From Streptomyces sp. ISL-96 (GTDB lineage Bacteria > Actinomycetota > Actinomycetes > Streptomycetales > Streptomycetaceae), in contig NZ_JAGGPA010000020.1 in NCBI RefSeq assembly GCF_018614035.1, positions 124,001 through 188,000 of the forward strand: DNA of 64,000 bases, written 5' to 3'. How positions within the stretch are numbered: the first letter of the stretch is position 1; each line of letters opens with the position of its first letter. Position numbers and translations under genes: made by a program. Of the stretch, positions 23,775 to 32,515 are shown piece after piece. The notes under the pieces were generated by a model. That model was not told the origin of the DNA. It saw only the letters and a list, made by a program, of their open reading frames with translations, and searched no databases.

Positions 23775-25028
23775 CTAGTCGAAGGTCTCTTCGGACAGCT
23801 CGCGCGACCGTCCGACGCGCATCCGGCCCCGGAGCCTGGCCACCAGCGGGTACTTCTCCCGCTGCTCGCGGGACTGCCGGTCCAGCTCCTCGACCAGCCG
23901 CATGGACCGCTTCTCCACGTCCAGCTCGTCCAGGATCCGGTCGATCTCGGCCAGCAGCGCTCCGTGCAGCTGCCACTGGCGCGGGTGTTCCCGGACGCCG
24001 TCGAGGAGGAGGTGGGCGACGATCTCGCGGCTGGCGCGACTGGCGGCGAGCTCCTTGTTGAGCCGTACCTCCGCCTCTTCCGCGTTGGCGCTGACCTGCG
24101 TGGTGATCAGTACGGCGAAACTCTCGATCGCCCGGGACATGTGGATGAACAGCTCCCGCAGGGCGGTGGCGATCTCGGTGGGGAAAAGCGGCTCCTCCGT
24201 CCGCGCCTTGGCAAGGTCGGTGAGGGTGCGGCACGCCGTGCGGAGCACCACCGCCGAGATCTCCAGGGTGTCCAGGCCGGTGCGCAGGACGATCCGGAAG
24301 AGCAGTCCCTCCTTGACGCGGGGGTTCAGGCGCAGGCTGTCCTCCGCCTGTCGCAGGGACGCGTCCACTTCCACGATGTCGTGATCCAGCCGACGCGCCT
24401 CGTGCAGCACTTCAGCGGCCTCCGCGACGGTGGTGTGGCCGCGTACCTGGTCGCCGAGACGCATCAGCAAGTCCCGCATGCGGCCCGCGAGACCCTCGAT
24501 GGCCGCACTGGCGGGCTGCACCCACACCGGTGGCGCGAACAGGACGTTGAAGAGCAGTCCGACGACCGCCCCGATCAGCGTCTCCAGTACCCGGTCCCAG
24601 GCCGTCGCCGCCACTCGCGTCACACCCAGCACCAGCATGGCGCTGATCGCCACTTCGGGGACGAACTCACCGGCTTTTACGAAACGGCCGATGGTCAGCG
24701 AGGCGAGGATGATCAGTCCGAGGCTCCACCAGCTCAGCCCGACCAGCGAGCTGAAGCCGATGGCGATGACCACCCCGGCCACCACCGAGTTCATGCGGCG
24801 CATGCTGGTGGTGAGGGTCGCGTACAGGGTGACCTGGACGACCAGGAGTGCGGTCAGCGGTGCGGTCAGCGGCGCCGGTTCACTGCTGAGCATCAGGGCG
24901 ACGACGTAGGAGATCACCGCGGCGACGGTGGACCGCACGGTCTGTACGACCACGGGTTCTTTGTGCCGCCGGACGAGGTTCAGCAAAGGGTCGGTAACTT
25001 CAGGCACCCTTAGCTTGTTCCCGCTCAC
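23775..25028 (-). CDS. FUSC family / aromatic-acid-exporter-like membrane protein
   Basis: 417 residues. Five or six hydrophobic segments occupy the first 170 residues, including TVAAVISYVVALML and TLYATLTTSMRRMNSVVAGV, matching the N-terminal part of FUSC/ArAE proteins. The remaining 240 residues are helical and coiled, with many heptad leucines, and should be cytoplasmic. Related proteins export aromatic acids or toxic metabolites. The ATG opens MSGNKLRVPEV. A secreted-protein gene lies upstream on the same strand after 40 bases and may be co-transcribed. Confidence 0.78.
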   Translation of the reverse strand: MSGNKLRVPEVTDPLLNLVRRHKEPVVVQTVRSTVAAVISYVVALMLSSEPAPLTAPLTALLVVQVTLYATLTTSMRRMNSVVAGVVIAIGFSSLVGLSWWSLGLIILASLTIGRFVKAGEFVPEVAISAMLVLGVTRVAATAWDRVLETLIGAVVGLLFNVLFAPPVWVQPASAAIEGLAGRMRDLLMRLGDQVRGHTTVAEAAEVLHEARRLDHDIVEVDASLRQAEDSLRLNPRVKEGLLFRIVLRTGLDTLEISAVVLRTACRTLTDLAKARTEEPLFPTEIATALRELFIHMSRAIESFAVLITTQVSANAEEAEVRLNKELAASRASREIVAHLLLDGVREHPRQWQLHGALLAEIDRILDELDVEKRSMRLVEELDRQSREQREKYPLVARLRGRMRVGRSRELSEETFD

Positions 25029-25068
25029 CTCTCACCCAGGCACCATCGGCCGTCAATCACCCGTGCGC

Positions 25069-25602
25069 TCAGTCGTCGAGAGTGATGCGCAACTTGGCGT
25101 AGTCGCCGTAGAAGACCGCCTCCGCCTGCCCCTCGGCATCCGTGTACTTGCCGGTGCCGCCGGTGATCGCCGCGTCGCCGCCGTACGTGCCGGAGCGGCG
25201 GTGGTCGGCCGTGCCGCTCAGGGTGATGCTGCCGTGGTCGGTGCGCAGAACGCTCTGGCACTGCGCGACGACGGCGTGCGGGGTCACCTCGACAGCGCTG
25301 CAGTGGGCCGTGGCGTCACCGATCTTCTTGCCGGGCTTGCCCTTCTTGAACTCGTACAGGTAGGCGTACGAGGTCCAGTCATCACCCTTGCGCAGCGAGC
25401 GCGCCATGGTGTCCGAGTGCTTGTGCGCGAGCCAGTTGAGCACCTTGGCCTTGGAGTCCTCCTTGGAGTCCGTCTTGGACTCGGCCCGGGGCAGGGGGGC
25501 CGCTGCCGCCTGCGCGGTGAAGGCGAGGACACCCGTGGCGGCCATCGCCATGGCAGCGGTGGTCACAGCGGCGGACAGCTGTCGGGCACGGATACGGAGC
25601 AT
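25069..25602 (-). CDS. Secreted protein with allene-oxide-cyclase-like barrel
   Basis: 177 residues. A signal peptide (basic LRIRARQ, then an alanine-rich core and a QAAAA cleavage region) precedes the mature protein. The last third, ITLSGTADHRRSGTYGGDAA then ITGGTGKYTDAEGQAEAVF, matches the AOC-like/dirigent eight-stranded barrel of secreted Streptomyces proteins. Role unknown; dirigent-like barrels bind small ligands. GGAGG is seven bases before the ATG. Two cysteines in the middle may form a disulfide. Confidence 0.72.
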   Translation of the reverse strand: MLRIRARQLSAAVTTAAMAMAATGVLAFTAQAAAAPLPRAESKTDSKEDSKAKVLNWLAHKHSDTMARSLRKGDDWTSYAYLYEFKKGKPGKKIGDATAHCSAVEVTPHAVVAQCQSVLRTDHGSITLSGTADHRRSGTYGGDAAITGGTGKYTDAEGQAEAVFYGDYAKLRITLDD

Positions 25603-25708
25603 GGAACCTCCAGGAGATGAGAGTGGGCGAATGCGCGAACCCACCTCAACGCCTGGAAGGAGTTCCGGCGTGACCGCCACGTGCGGGGGTCACCCGCCTG
25701 GTTGCGGA

Positions 25709-25743
25709 TTGTCACCTCTTCGGCCTTCACCGGAAGGTGACAA
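25709..25743 (-). terminator. Hairpin following the ABC permease remnant
   Basis: TTGTCACCT and AGGTGACAA are 17 bases apart immediately after the remnant's stop, so this is probably the surviving terminator of the lost transporter operon. Confidence 0.6.
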
Positions 25744-25747
25744 CCGG

Positions 25748-26163
25748 TCACTTCCCGATTCCGTCGGCGAGACCCTTGACGATGTAGCGCTGGCCGAAGA
25801 CGAAGAGCAGCACCACCGGTACCGCCGCGATCACCATGCCGGCGAAGACGACGGGGAAGTCGGTGCCGTGCTTGCTCATCAGGCTCGTCAGGCCCACCGG
25901 GAGCGTCTGTACGTCGCTGCCGTTGGTGAACACCATGGCGAAGAGGTACTCGTTCCAGGCGAAGAGGACGTGCAGCAGCACCGTGGAGGTGATGATCGGC
26001 TTGCACATCGGCAGGATGATCCGCCAGAACGCGGTCCACCGGCTCGCGCCGTCGATCTCGGCCGCCTCGTCGACCTCGCGCGGCAGGTCGATCATGTAGG
26101 CGCGGATGAGGAACGTGGTGAAAGGGACGCGGAAGGCGGTGTACAGGATCAGCAGCGCTTGAG
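25748..26163 (-). pseudogene. Truncated carbohydrate ABC transporter permease
   Basis: Only the C-terminal 135 or so codons remain, against roughly 280 in the family. The part left has LYTAFRVPFTTFLIRAYM, the EAA loop (EVDEAAEIDGASRWTAFWRIILP) and the final membrane helices ending GLADGIGK, typical of the second permease (MalG type) of sugar importers. Homology stops near 26163, where a LacI remnant begins on the other strand. The sugar transporter lost its first permease, binding protein and promoter, so this copy is dead. Confidence 0.85.
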
Positions 26164-26196
26164 CGATCCCGCCCCTGCGGACCCGACCTCCCGGGC

Positions 26197-26823
26197 CAGG
26201 GGCTTCGACACCATCGTGCTGAGCACGTATGAGAATCTCGACGAGGAGATCGCGGCGACGAACGTGCTCATCGACAAGCGCGTCGACGGTGTCATCGTCG
26301 GGTCCGCGGCCGTCGGGCGCGGTGAAGTAGCCCATATCCGCACGGCGTTGGACCGGGGCATCCCGGTCGTGCTCGTCGACCGGGCGATCGCGTCGCTCGA
26401 TCTCGATGCCGTCGTCATCAACAACCGGGACGCGGCGCGGGAGGCGGTCGAGACGCTCATCGCGGCCGGGCACCGCCGCATCGGATTCGTATGGGGGCCG
26501 CCCGTGGCGAAGGCACCCCGGACCCGGCGTGAACTGCTCGCCGGCACGGCGCGCAATCTGTGGACCGACGGGGAGCGTCTGCGCGGCTACCTCGACGCGC
26601 TGGACGACGCGCGCATCCCCTTCGACCCCGAGCTCGTGATGATCGGGCCGAAGACCGAGGAGCGGGCCACCGAGGAGGTCGTACGCCCGTGCACCAACTG
26701 GGCGCGAAGGCGGCCGAGGTACTCCTCGATCCCCTCGAAGGAGCCGAACCCCGCCGCGATACGCACACGCTCCGCGCGCGCCTCGTCGTGCGCTCTTCGG
26801 TAGCCCCACCGCGGCCTTCCTGA
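26197..26823 (+). pseudogene. Truncated and internally deleted LacI-family regulator
   Basis: The DNA-binding domain is absent. Sensor-domain sequence begins at GFDTIVLSTYENLDEEIAA and continues through KRVDGVIVGS and AGHRRIGFVWG. After EERATEEV about 100 residues of the usual core are missing and the frame changes; the expected ending, HQLGAKAAEVLLD then ARLVVRSSVAPP, follows in another frame. So there is an internal deletion with a frameshift as well as the loss of the N-terminus. It was the probable regulator of the adjacent ABC importer. Confidence 0.82.
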
Positions 26824-26967
26824 AGCTGCCTGTCGCACGGGAGCATGACGCGCGGCGTGCTCGGCGCCGCGCGCTCGTCCCGTCCCGGCGCGCATCTCGC
26901 GCGGCTCGACCAATGACTGGATACCGCAACAAACCGGACCAATCATCGAGCAGGAGAGAGCGAATCC

Positions 26968-27762
26968 ATGGCGGCACTACCAGAGGGCACCCCATGCTGG
27001 GCCGACGCGATGTTCACCGATGTGGAGGGCGCCAAGAGCTTCTACGGCGACGTGCTGGGCTGGACCTTCGGTGAGAGTGCGACGGAGTACGGCAACTACA
27101 CGCAGGCGTACTCGGACGGCAAGGCGGTGGCGGCGGTCGTCCCGCCGATGCCCGGCCAGGAGAGCCAGTCGGCCTGGTGCCTGTACTTCGCGTCGCCGGA
27201 TGTAGGCGCCACCGCCCGGAAGATCCGTGACAACGGCGGTGAGGTGGTGATGGAGCCGATGGAGGTCGGCGACTTCGGCTCCATGCTGATCGCGAAGGAT
27301 CCCAGCGGTGTCACGTTCGGTGCCTGGCAGGCGGGCGCGCACGAGGGCTTCGAGAAGCGCGGCGAGCCGGGCTCGTACGCGTGGGCCGAGGTCTTCACGC
27401 GCGCCCCGGAGAAGTCGGACGCCTTCTTCCCCGCCGTCTTCCCGTACAGCGTGCAGCGGATGGAAGACGACACCATGGACTTCAAGGTCTTCAATGTCGG
27501 TGACGAGACCGTACTGGGGAGGATGAGGATGACGGACGAGTTCCCGCCGGAGATCCCGCCGTACATCCAGGTGTACTTCACCGTTGACGACTGCGACGCG
27601 GCGGTGTCGAAGACGACCGAGCGCGGCGGCGAGCTGCACTTCGGGCCGATGGACAGCCCGTTCGGCCGGTTCGCGGCGCTGACCGATCCGCAGGGCGCGG
27701 CGTTCGCCGTGATCGACATGAAGACGACGAAGGGCCAGATGCCGAAGATGTCGTCTGCCTGA
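26968..27762 (+). CDS. Two-domain VOC (glyoxalase/bleomycin-resistance fold) protein
   Basis: 264 residues in two VOC modules. The first begins GTPCWADAMFTDVEGAKSFYGDVLGW; the second begins GSYAWAEVFTRAPEKSDAFFPAVF. Each ends in the metal-site-like D-P-G/S/Q-GxxF/FA pattern (DPSGVTFGAWQ and DPQGAAFAVID). The Streptomyces relatives are hydroxylase- or dioxygenase-like VOC proteins of unknown substrate. GAGAG precedes the ATG. A strong hairpin separates it from the convergent GAPDH gene. Confidence 0.85.
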   Translation: MAALPEGTPCWADAMFTDVEGAKSFYGDVLGWTFGESATEYGNYTQAYSDGKAVAAVVPPMPGQESQSAWCLYFASPDVGATARKIRDNGGEVVMEPMEVGDFGSMLIAKDPSGVTFGAWQAGAHEGFEKRGEPGSYAWAEVFTRAPEKSDAFFPAVFPYSVQRMEDDTMDFKVFNVGDETVLGRMRMTDEFPPEIPPYIQVYFTVDDCDAAVSKTTERGGELHFGPMDSPFGRFAALTDPQGAAFAVIDMKTTKGQMPKMSSA

Positions 27763-27769
27763 CCTCAGC

Positions 27770-27824
27770 CCGCGACCCCCTGGCCCCGGCCGCCGTACGC
27801 GGCAGTCGGGGCAGGGGGTCGCGG
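27770..27824. terminator. Terminator between the VOC and GAPDH genes
   Basis: CCGCGACCCCCTGGCCCCG pairs with its near-complement with one bulged base, about 18 bp of stem. It can end transcripts from both sides. Confidence 0.8.
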
Positions 27825-27855
27825 CGCTCTGCCGGGCGGCGACAGTCCGAACAGG

Positions 27856-29310
27856 TCAGACCGCGGGGGCCGGGTAGGTCGGGTACTCCACCCCGGATAC
27901 GTGCTGGACGACGCGGATGACCTGGCAGGAGTAGCCGAACTCGTTGTCGTACCACAGGTAGAGAATCGCGTCGTCGCCCTCGACCTTGGTGGCGCCTGCG
28001 TCGACGATCGAGGAGTGGCGCGAGCCGATGAAGTCGCTCGACACCGCGTCGGGGGCGCTGGTGAAGTCGATCTGGCGCTTGAGCGGCGACGTCAGCGACA
28101 CGTTGCGGAGGTAGTCGAGGACTTCCTCGCGGGTGGTCTCGCGGCCGAGCCGCAGGCTGAGGATCGCGATCGAGACGTCCGGCACCGGGACGCGGATCGA
28201 GCTGCCGGTGATCGGCGCCTTGAGATCGGGCAGCGCCTTGGCGACGGCGGAGGCGGCACCGGTCTCGGTGATGACCATGTTGAGCGGCGCGGAGCGGCCG
28301 CGGCGGTCGGCCTTGTGGTAGTTGTCCAGCAGGTTCTGGTCGTTGGTGAACGAGTGGACGGTCTCCACGTGGCCGCGCAGCACACCGTACTCGTCCGCCA
28401 TCGCCTTCAGCGGCGGCACGATCGCGTTGGTGGTGCAGGACGCGCAGGACAGGATCTGCTCGTCCGGCTTGATCGTGTCGTGGTTGACGCCGTGCACGAT
28501 GTTGGGGACGTCACCCTTGCCCGGCGCGGTCAGGACGACCTTGTCGATGCCGGGGCGCAGGTGCTTCGACAGGCCCTCGCGGTCGCGCCACTTGCCGGTG
28601 TTGTCGATGAGGATGGCGTCCTTGATGCCGTACGCCGTGTAGTCGACCTCGGACGGGTCGTTGGCGTAGATCACCTTGATCTCGTTGCCGTTGGCGATGA
28701 TCTTGCTGTTCGCCTCGTCGACGGTGATCGTGCCCTGGAACTGACCGTGGATGGAGTCGCGGCGCAGCAGCGAGGCGCGCTTGACCAGATCCTCGACGGC
28801 CCGGCCGCCGCCCCCGCGGACGACGATGGCGCGCAGTCGCAGCCCGTTGCCGGAGCCGGCCTTCTCGATGAGCAGGCGGGCGACGAGACGGCCGATGCGG
28901 CCGAAGCCGTAGAGGACGACGTCGCGCGACTCGCAGCGCTCGATCTTGTTGGCACCGGTGGCGCCGGCGACGGCCTCGGCGGTGAACTCCTCCACCGAGA
29001 GACCGCGGTCGTCGGTCTTGTACGTCGCGGCGAGCATGCCGATGTCGATCTGGGAAGGGCCGAGATCGAGCGTGGTGAGAACCTGCAGGAACGGCAGAGT
29101 CTCGGTGACCGAGAGCTCCCCGCCGGCCATCTGCCGGGCGAATCGGTGGGTCTTGAGGATGCTGACCACCGACTTGTTCACCAAGGAGCGGCTGTGGAGC
29201 AGGACCGTGACGTCCCGCTCCCGGTGCAGCTTCCCGATGATCGGGATCATCGACTCCGCGATCTCCTCGCGGTTTTTCCAGTTGGTGAACGAGTCATCAT
29301 TGACAGTCAC
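27856..29310 (-). CDS. gap: Glyceraldehyde-3-phosphate dehydrogenase, long form
   Basis: 484 residues, longer than the usual 330-340 because of an N-terminal extension of about 127 residues rich in helices. The NAD-binding GFGRIGR is at 135-141, the catalytic Cys at 292 within SCASCTTNAIVP, and the ending YDNEFGYSCQVIRV is typical. The enzyme makes 1,3-bisphosphoglycerate or the reverse in glycolysis. This long type occurs alongside a normal copy in actinobacteria and is thought to be a second, perhaps stress-linked, isozyme (inference). A GTG start is used. The upstream 100 bases are unusually AT-rich and likely carry the promoter. Confidence 0.9.
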   Translation of the reverse strand: MTVNDDSFTNWKNREEIAESMIPIIGKLHRERDVTVLLHSRSLVNKSVVSILKTHRFARQMAGGELSVTETLPFLQVLTTLDLGPSQIDIGMLAATYKTDDRGLSVEEFTAEAVAGATGANKIERCESRDVVLYGFGRIGRLVARLLIEKAGSGNGLRLRAIVVRGGGGRAVEDLVKRASLLRRDSIHGQFQGTITVDEANSKIIANGNEIKVIYANDPSEVDYTAYGIKDAILIDNTGKWRDREGLSKHLRPGIDKVVLTAPGKGDVPNIVHGVNHDTIKPDEQILSCASCTTNAIVPPLKAMADEYGVLRGHVETVHSFTNDQNLLDNYHKADRRGRSAPLNMVITETGAASAVAKALPDLKAPITGSSIRVPVPDVSIAILSLRLGRETTREEVLDYLRNVSLTSPLKRQIDFTSAPDAVSSDFIGSRHSSIVDAGATKVEGDDAILYLWYDNEFGYSCQVIRVVQHVSGVEYPTYPAPAV

Positions 29311-29402
29311 AGGTTTATCTTTCGAGCTAGGCGGCGCTCATATGCTAACCCCCCGCTATTTTGATCATTCAATCGGGGGCCGCCAGGGCGAGCTACCCGC
29401 AC

Positions 29403-29435
29403 GGCGGCGCGGTGACCACTTGGCGGCGCGGTGAC
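29403..29435. repeat. 14-bp direct repeat upstream of the phosphatase gene
   Basis: GGCGGCGCGGTGAC occurs twice with a 19-base period in the GAPDH-phosphatase intergenic region. It may be a regulatory direct repeat. Confidence 0.6.
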
Positions 29436-29502
29436 TCCTTGTCGATGTTGACGCAGTCGTTGCCGCTCGCCGGGTTGAGCGCGGCGTCAATAGAGTGCTC
29501 AC

Positions 29503-29934
29503 ATGACCGAGAAGTGGTGCTCGTCCGACACCGGAGTCATGAAGTTGCCCTCCGGCCTGCTCGTGCGCGGCCGGGGGCTGCGTCATCCGCTTCCCCCGGG
29601 GCCGGCTCCGTCCTTCGCCGTTTACCTCCTGGGCAAGCAGCCGCCCCCGACCACGTGGGAAGCCCGATGGCTGCGCTGGCCGGACTTCCGGCTTCCGCAC
29701 GACCGCCGCCAGGCACGGGACGTACTCCAGGAAGCCTTGCGGCGGGCAGCCGCGGAGCGCGTGGAGATCGCCTGCGGCGGCGGTCGCGGGCGTACGGGGA
29801 CGGCATTGGCGTGCCTGGCCGTCCTGGACGGGGTGCCGGCGGAGGAGGCTGTGACGTACGCCCGTCGGCACTACCACCCGCGCGCGGTGGAAACTCCCTG
29901 GCAGAAGCGCTTCGTGCTGCGTTTCGGCGATTGA
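29503..29934 (+). CDS. Protein tyrosine/dual-specificity phosphatase-like protein
   Basis: 143 residues. The segment IACGGGRGRTGTALACLAVLDG contains the CX5R phosphate loop (Cys, then Arg-Thr) of Cys-based phosphatases. The His that normally precedes the Cys is Ala, and the WPDFRLP segment just upstream is in the position of the WPD general-acid loop. So the fold and core residues are present but the signature is incomplete; similar versions are common in Streptomyces. It likely dephosphorylates a protein or small molecule. It is divergent from GAPDH, with a 192-bp region between. Confidence 0.75.
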   Translation: MTEKWCSSDTGVMKLPSGLLVRGRGLRHPLPPGPAPSFAVYLLGKQPPPTTWEARWLRWPDFRLPHDRRQARDVLQEALRRAAAERVEIACGGGRGRTGTALACLAVLDGVPAEEAVTYARRHYHPRAVETPWQKRFVLRFGD

Positions 29935-30001
29935 GCATCGGCGCCCGCGTCACCGCGTTCCGGGCCGGGAACTTCCAGCCGCTCTTCCCGCCCGGCGCGC
30001 C

Positions 30002-31802
30002 TCAGTCGACCTGGATGGCGAGCAGGCAGGCGTCGTCGTCGTGGGCCGTGCGCGTGTAATCGGCGATGATCCGGTCGAGGGTCTCCTCGGGCGAAAGCCC
30101 CGCGTTCCCCGACAGGCTCCGGCTGAGGTTGGTGATGCCCACGGTGATGTCCTCGCCCCGGCGTTCGACCACACCGTCGGTGTAGAGGAGCAGCAGGTCA
30201 CCGCCGCGCAGGGGCACCGGCGCGGTCTCGTACGCGTACCCGGGCATCAGGCCGAGCAGGGGGCCCAGGTGATCCGACGGGAGAGGGGACACCTCGTCCC
30301 CGCGCCGCAGCAGCGGGGGCGGATGGCCGGCGCACGCCCAGCGCAGGACATGGTCGTGGTCGATATGTCCGGTGATCATGGTCGCGGTCAGCGCTGTCGG
30401 ATCACTGCACACGAGCTCGTTCAGCCAGGTCGCCATCTCGCCGGCCGAGGCGCCGGTCTGGGCGAGGCCGGCGAGGGCGTGGCGCTGCTGGGCCATCCGG
30501 GCCACGGCGTCCAGCCCGTGGCCCACCGCGTCTCCGATGGCGACCAGTACCCGCCCGTCCGGCAGGCGCCTGCACTTGTACCAGTCGCCGCCGACCGCCG
30601 CGTCGGGCTCGGCAGGCAGGTAGGCGGCGGCCACGGTCAGCCCCAGCTCGGCGAGCTCGGCGGAGTGCGTCGGCAGGAGTGCTTCGCGCAGGACGGACGC
30701 GATACGCCGCTCCGCCTCGGCCTGCTGGCGCAGCGCCTCCGTCTCGCGCTGGGTCTCGGCTAGGCGGCGCCGGCTGCGCATCTGGCGGGGTCAGGTCGCG
30801 CGCCACGAGGTGCACGGCCCACGGGCGGCCGTCGGTTCCGGCGACGGGTCTGCCGAGCAGGTCCAGGGTGCGTACTTCGCCGAAGACACGGAAGCGGATG
30901 CGCGTCCAGGAAGGTTCCTCGCCGGCGAGGACAGCGCTGATCAGCTCGGCGAGCGCCGGCACCTCGCCGGGCAGGACCGCGTCGCAGAGTTCCGTCAGGG
31001 ACCACGGCATGCTCGGGTCCGTACGGAAGATGCGGTGCAGTCCCTCCGACCAGTTGACGGTGCCGGAGAGCAGGTCCCAGTGGCCCCAGCCGATGGAGGC
31101 GATGTGCTGGGCGTCGAGGGTCAGGATCTCGGCCTGGCCGCGGGCGGGGAGCCAGGTGGTCAGCAGTTGGTTGCCGCAGGGGGCGGCGTAATAGAGGAGT
31201 GGGGCCCGGTGCAGCCGGCCGTGCCGCTCCTCGGTGTAGTCGACGGTCAGTCCGTTGAGGGCGCGCCCGGACTTGACCACCGCGGTCAGCGCCGCCAGCA
31301 GCCCGCTCGTCGCGGCGCCGGGGCGGGCCTTCAGGAACCGCTGCCCCACCTGGCTGTCCGGTGCTTCGAGCCATTGCGAGGAGCGGACGTGGTTTCCGGC
31401 GCGAATGACGAAGTCCGTAATCTCGCCGGTCTCGTCCTTTACCGGGTCGAGGAGCGCCGCCGAGACCGGGATGGCCGACAGGCTGGAGCGCAGGCAGGCC
31501 CACGAGGCCTCGCCCTCCTCGGCCCGGCTGTCGCCGGCCGGCTCCGGTCTTCCGGAGGTGAAGGTCTCCAGTGACCGGCTGCTGAGGGGCGACGCGTGGG
31601 TGATGGCGGTCGAGAGCGGCAGGCGTGCCTTCGTCTTACGCCGTACATCCGCGCGCAACGCGGCGACCTCGCGTTCGATGAGCGACTTGAGGCCCTCCAC
31701 GTCGTGCGGCAGGTCCGGCATGCCGGGGAGGCCGGGGCCGGGGAGCCCAGGGAGGTCGGGCGGGCCCGGCGGGCCCGGCGGGCCCGGCGGGGAGAAGCTC
31801 AC
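30002..31802 (-). pseudogene. PAS domain-PP2C (SpoIIE-type) phosphatase gene with a frameshift
   Basis: The first part (from MSFSPPGPPG) has a collagen-like Gly-Pro-Pro tract, helix and two PAS-like regions ending ARDLTP. The second part has the SpoIIE/PP2C core with metal-binding GGDWYKC and GDAVGHG, and LLLLYTDGVVERRG. The parts are in different frames; removing one C from the CCGCC at about 30783-30789 would give ...LTPQMRSRRRLAETQRE in one protein of about 600 residues. The downstream ORF starts with ATG, so a separate phosphatase could be made by reinitiation. Unfused, it would be a stress-signalling phosphatase acting on anti-sigma antagonists. The frameshift could be genuine, programmed or an error. 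Confidence 0.8.
31767..31795 (-). repeat. Gly-Pro-Pro coding repeat
   Basis: The 9-bp unit GGGCCCGGC repeats three times, encoding the collagen-like GPPGPPGPP start of the PAS-PP2C protein. Confidence 0.75.
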
Positions 31803-32083
31803 AAGAGCGTCACCGCCCTGATGTCCAGGACATTCACGGTGACCTCCCGGCGTCGCACGTCAAGATCCGTTCATCTCGATCGTAGGTTCCGCCCCGGACC
31901 CACGCGAACGCTCGCCGACACCCGGCCGGCTGGTGACGAAGGTCCCTGCCGGACGGGACTTTAGTCCCGTGTCGCCGACTTTTCGGACGGAAACACCCAA
32001 ATCAGAAGATGACGGCGATGATGCTCCGCTCCCGCGCCCGCTGGTCCGCCGCCGCGGGAGTGGAGCGACACGGAAGGAAGAGA
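31803..32083. other. 281-bp divergent intergenic region
   Basis: It lies between the PAS-PP2C gene and the KRE9-like gene. It contains the DosR/OsdR-type palindrome, 115 bases before the plus-strand start, and no other recognised element. Confidence 0.6.
31954..31969. promoter_or_regulatory. DosR/OsdR-type box
   Basis: CGGGACTTTAGTCCCG matches the 16-bp core of the mycobacterial DosR consensus (SGGGACTWWAGTCCCS). In Streptomyces the OsdR/OsdK-type two-component system binds similar sites for stress and dormancy genes. The outer TT/AA of the 20-bp consensus is absent. Confidence 0.7.
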
Positions 32084-32503
32084 ATGCGCTGGATCGCGCT
32101 GGCCAGAGCTCAACTGAAGCGGGCAACCGACGCGTTGTTCCCGCCCCGTACCGCCTCACCCGAACCGGCATCGGACACGTTGCTCGTACGGGCGCCCACC
32201 GGAGGGGAGTGCTGGAACTGGGTCGAGCGACGCCAGATCAGTTGGCGGATAACGGGAGGTCTCGGGTATCCGTGCTGCGTCCTGCTGGAGCGCAGGACCG
32301 AGCAGGGGAAGTGGTCCGAGGCCGCGGTACTGGCCTCACAGGTGGACCCGCGTGCGCTGCGGGCGTCCGTCGTGGTGCCGGAGCTGCCCGAGGGACCGTA
32401 CCGCGTACGCATCACCTCGCCCGAGCTGCCGCACGGCGCGTGCAGCCCGCCCCTGACCATCAGCCACAGCGGCACCGTCCACGTCCCCGCGACGACACGG
32501 TGA
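32084..32503 (+). CDS. KRE9/KNH-like beta-sandwich domain protein
   Basis: 139 residues. Residues about 40-130 (TLLVRAPTGGECWNWVERRQISW ... LPEGPYRVRITSPELP) look like a Ser-Thr-rich GPI-anchor/KRE9-KNH-type or fibronectin-like beta-sandwich. There is no clear signal peptide. The ATG was chosen because GGAAGGA is near it; longer starts are possible. It is convergent with the TetR gene by 12 bases. The assignment rests on pattern alone and may be wrong. A DosR-type box upstream suggests stress control. Confidence 0.5.
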   Translation: MRWIALARAQLKRATDALFPPRTASPEPASDTLLVRAPTGGECWNWVERRQISWRITGGLGYPCCVLLERRTEQGKWSEAAVLASQVDPRALRASVVVPELPEGPYRVRITSPELPHGACSPPLTISHSGTVHVPATTR

Positions 32504-32515
32504 AGGCCGCTCTGG

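Noticed and set aside
27901..29364. 487-codon plus-strand open frame opposite GAPDH
   Set aside because: GAPDH motifs on the minus strand are unambiguous; this frame is low-complexity shadow coding.
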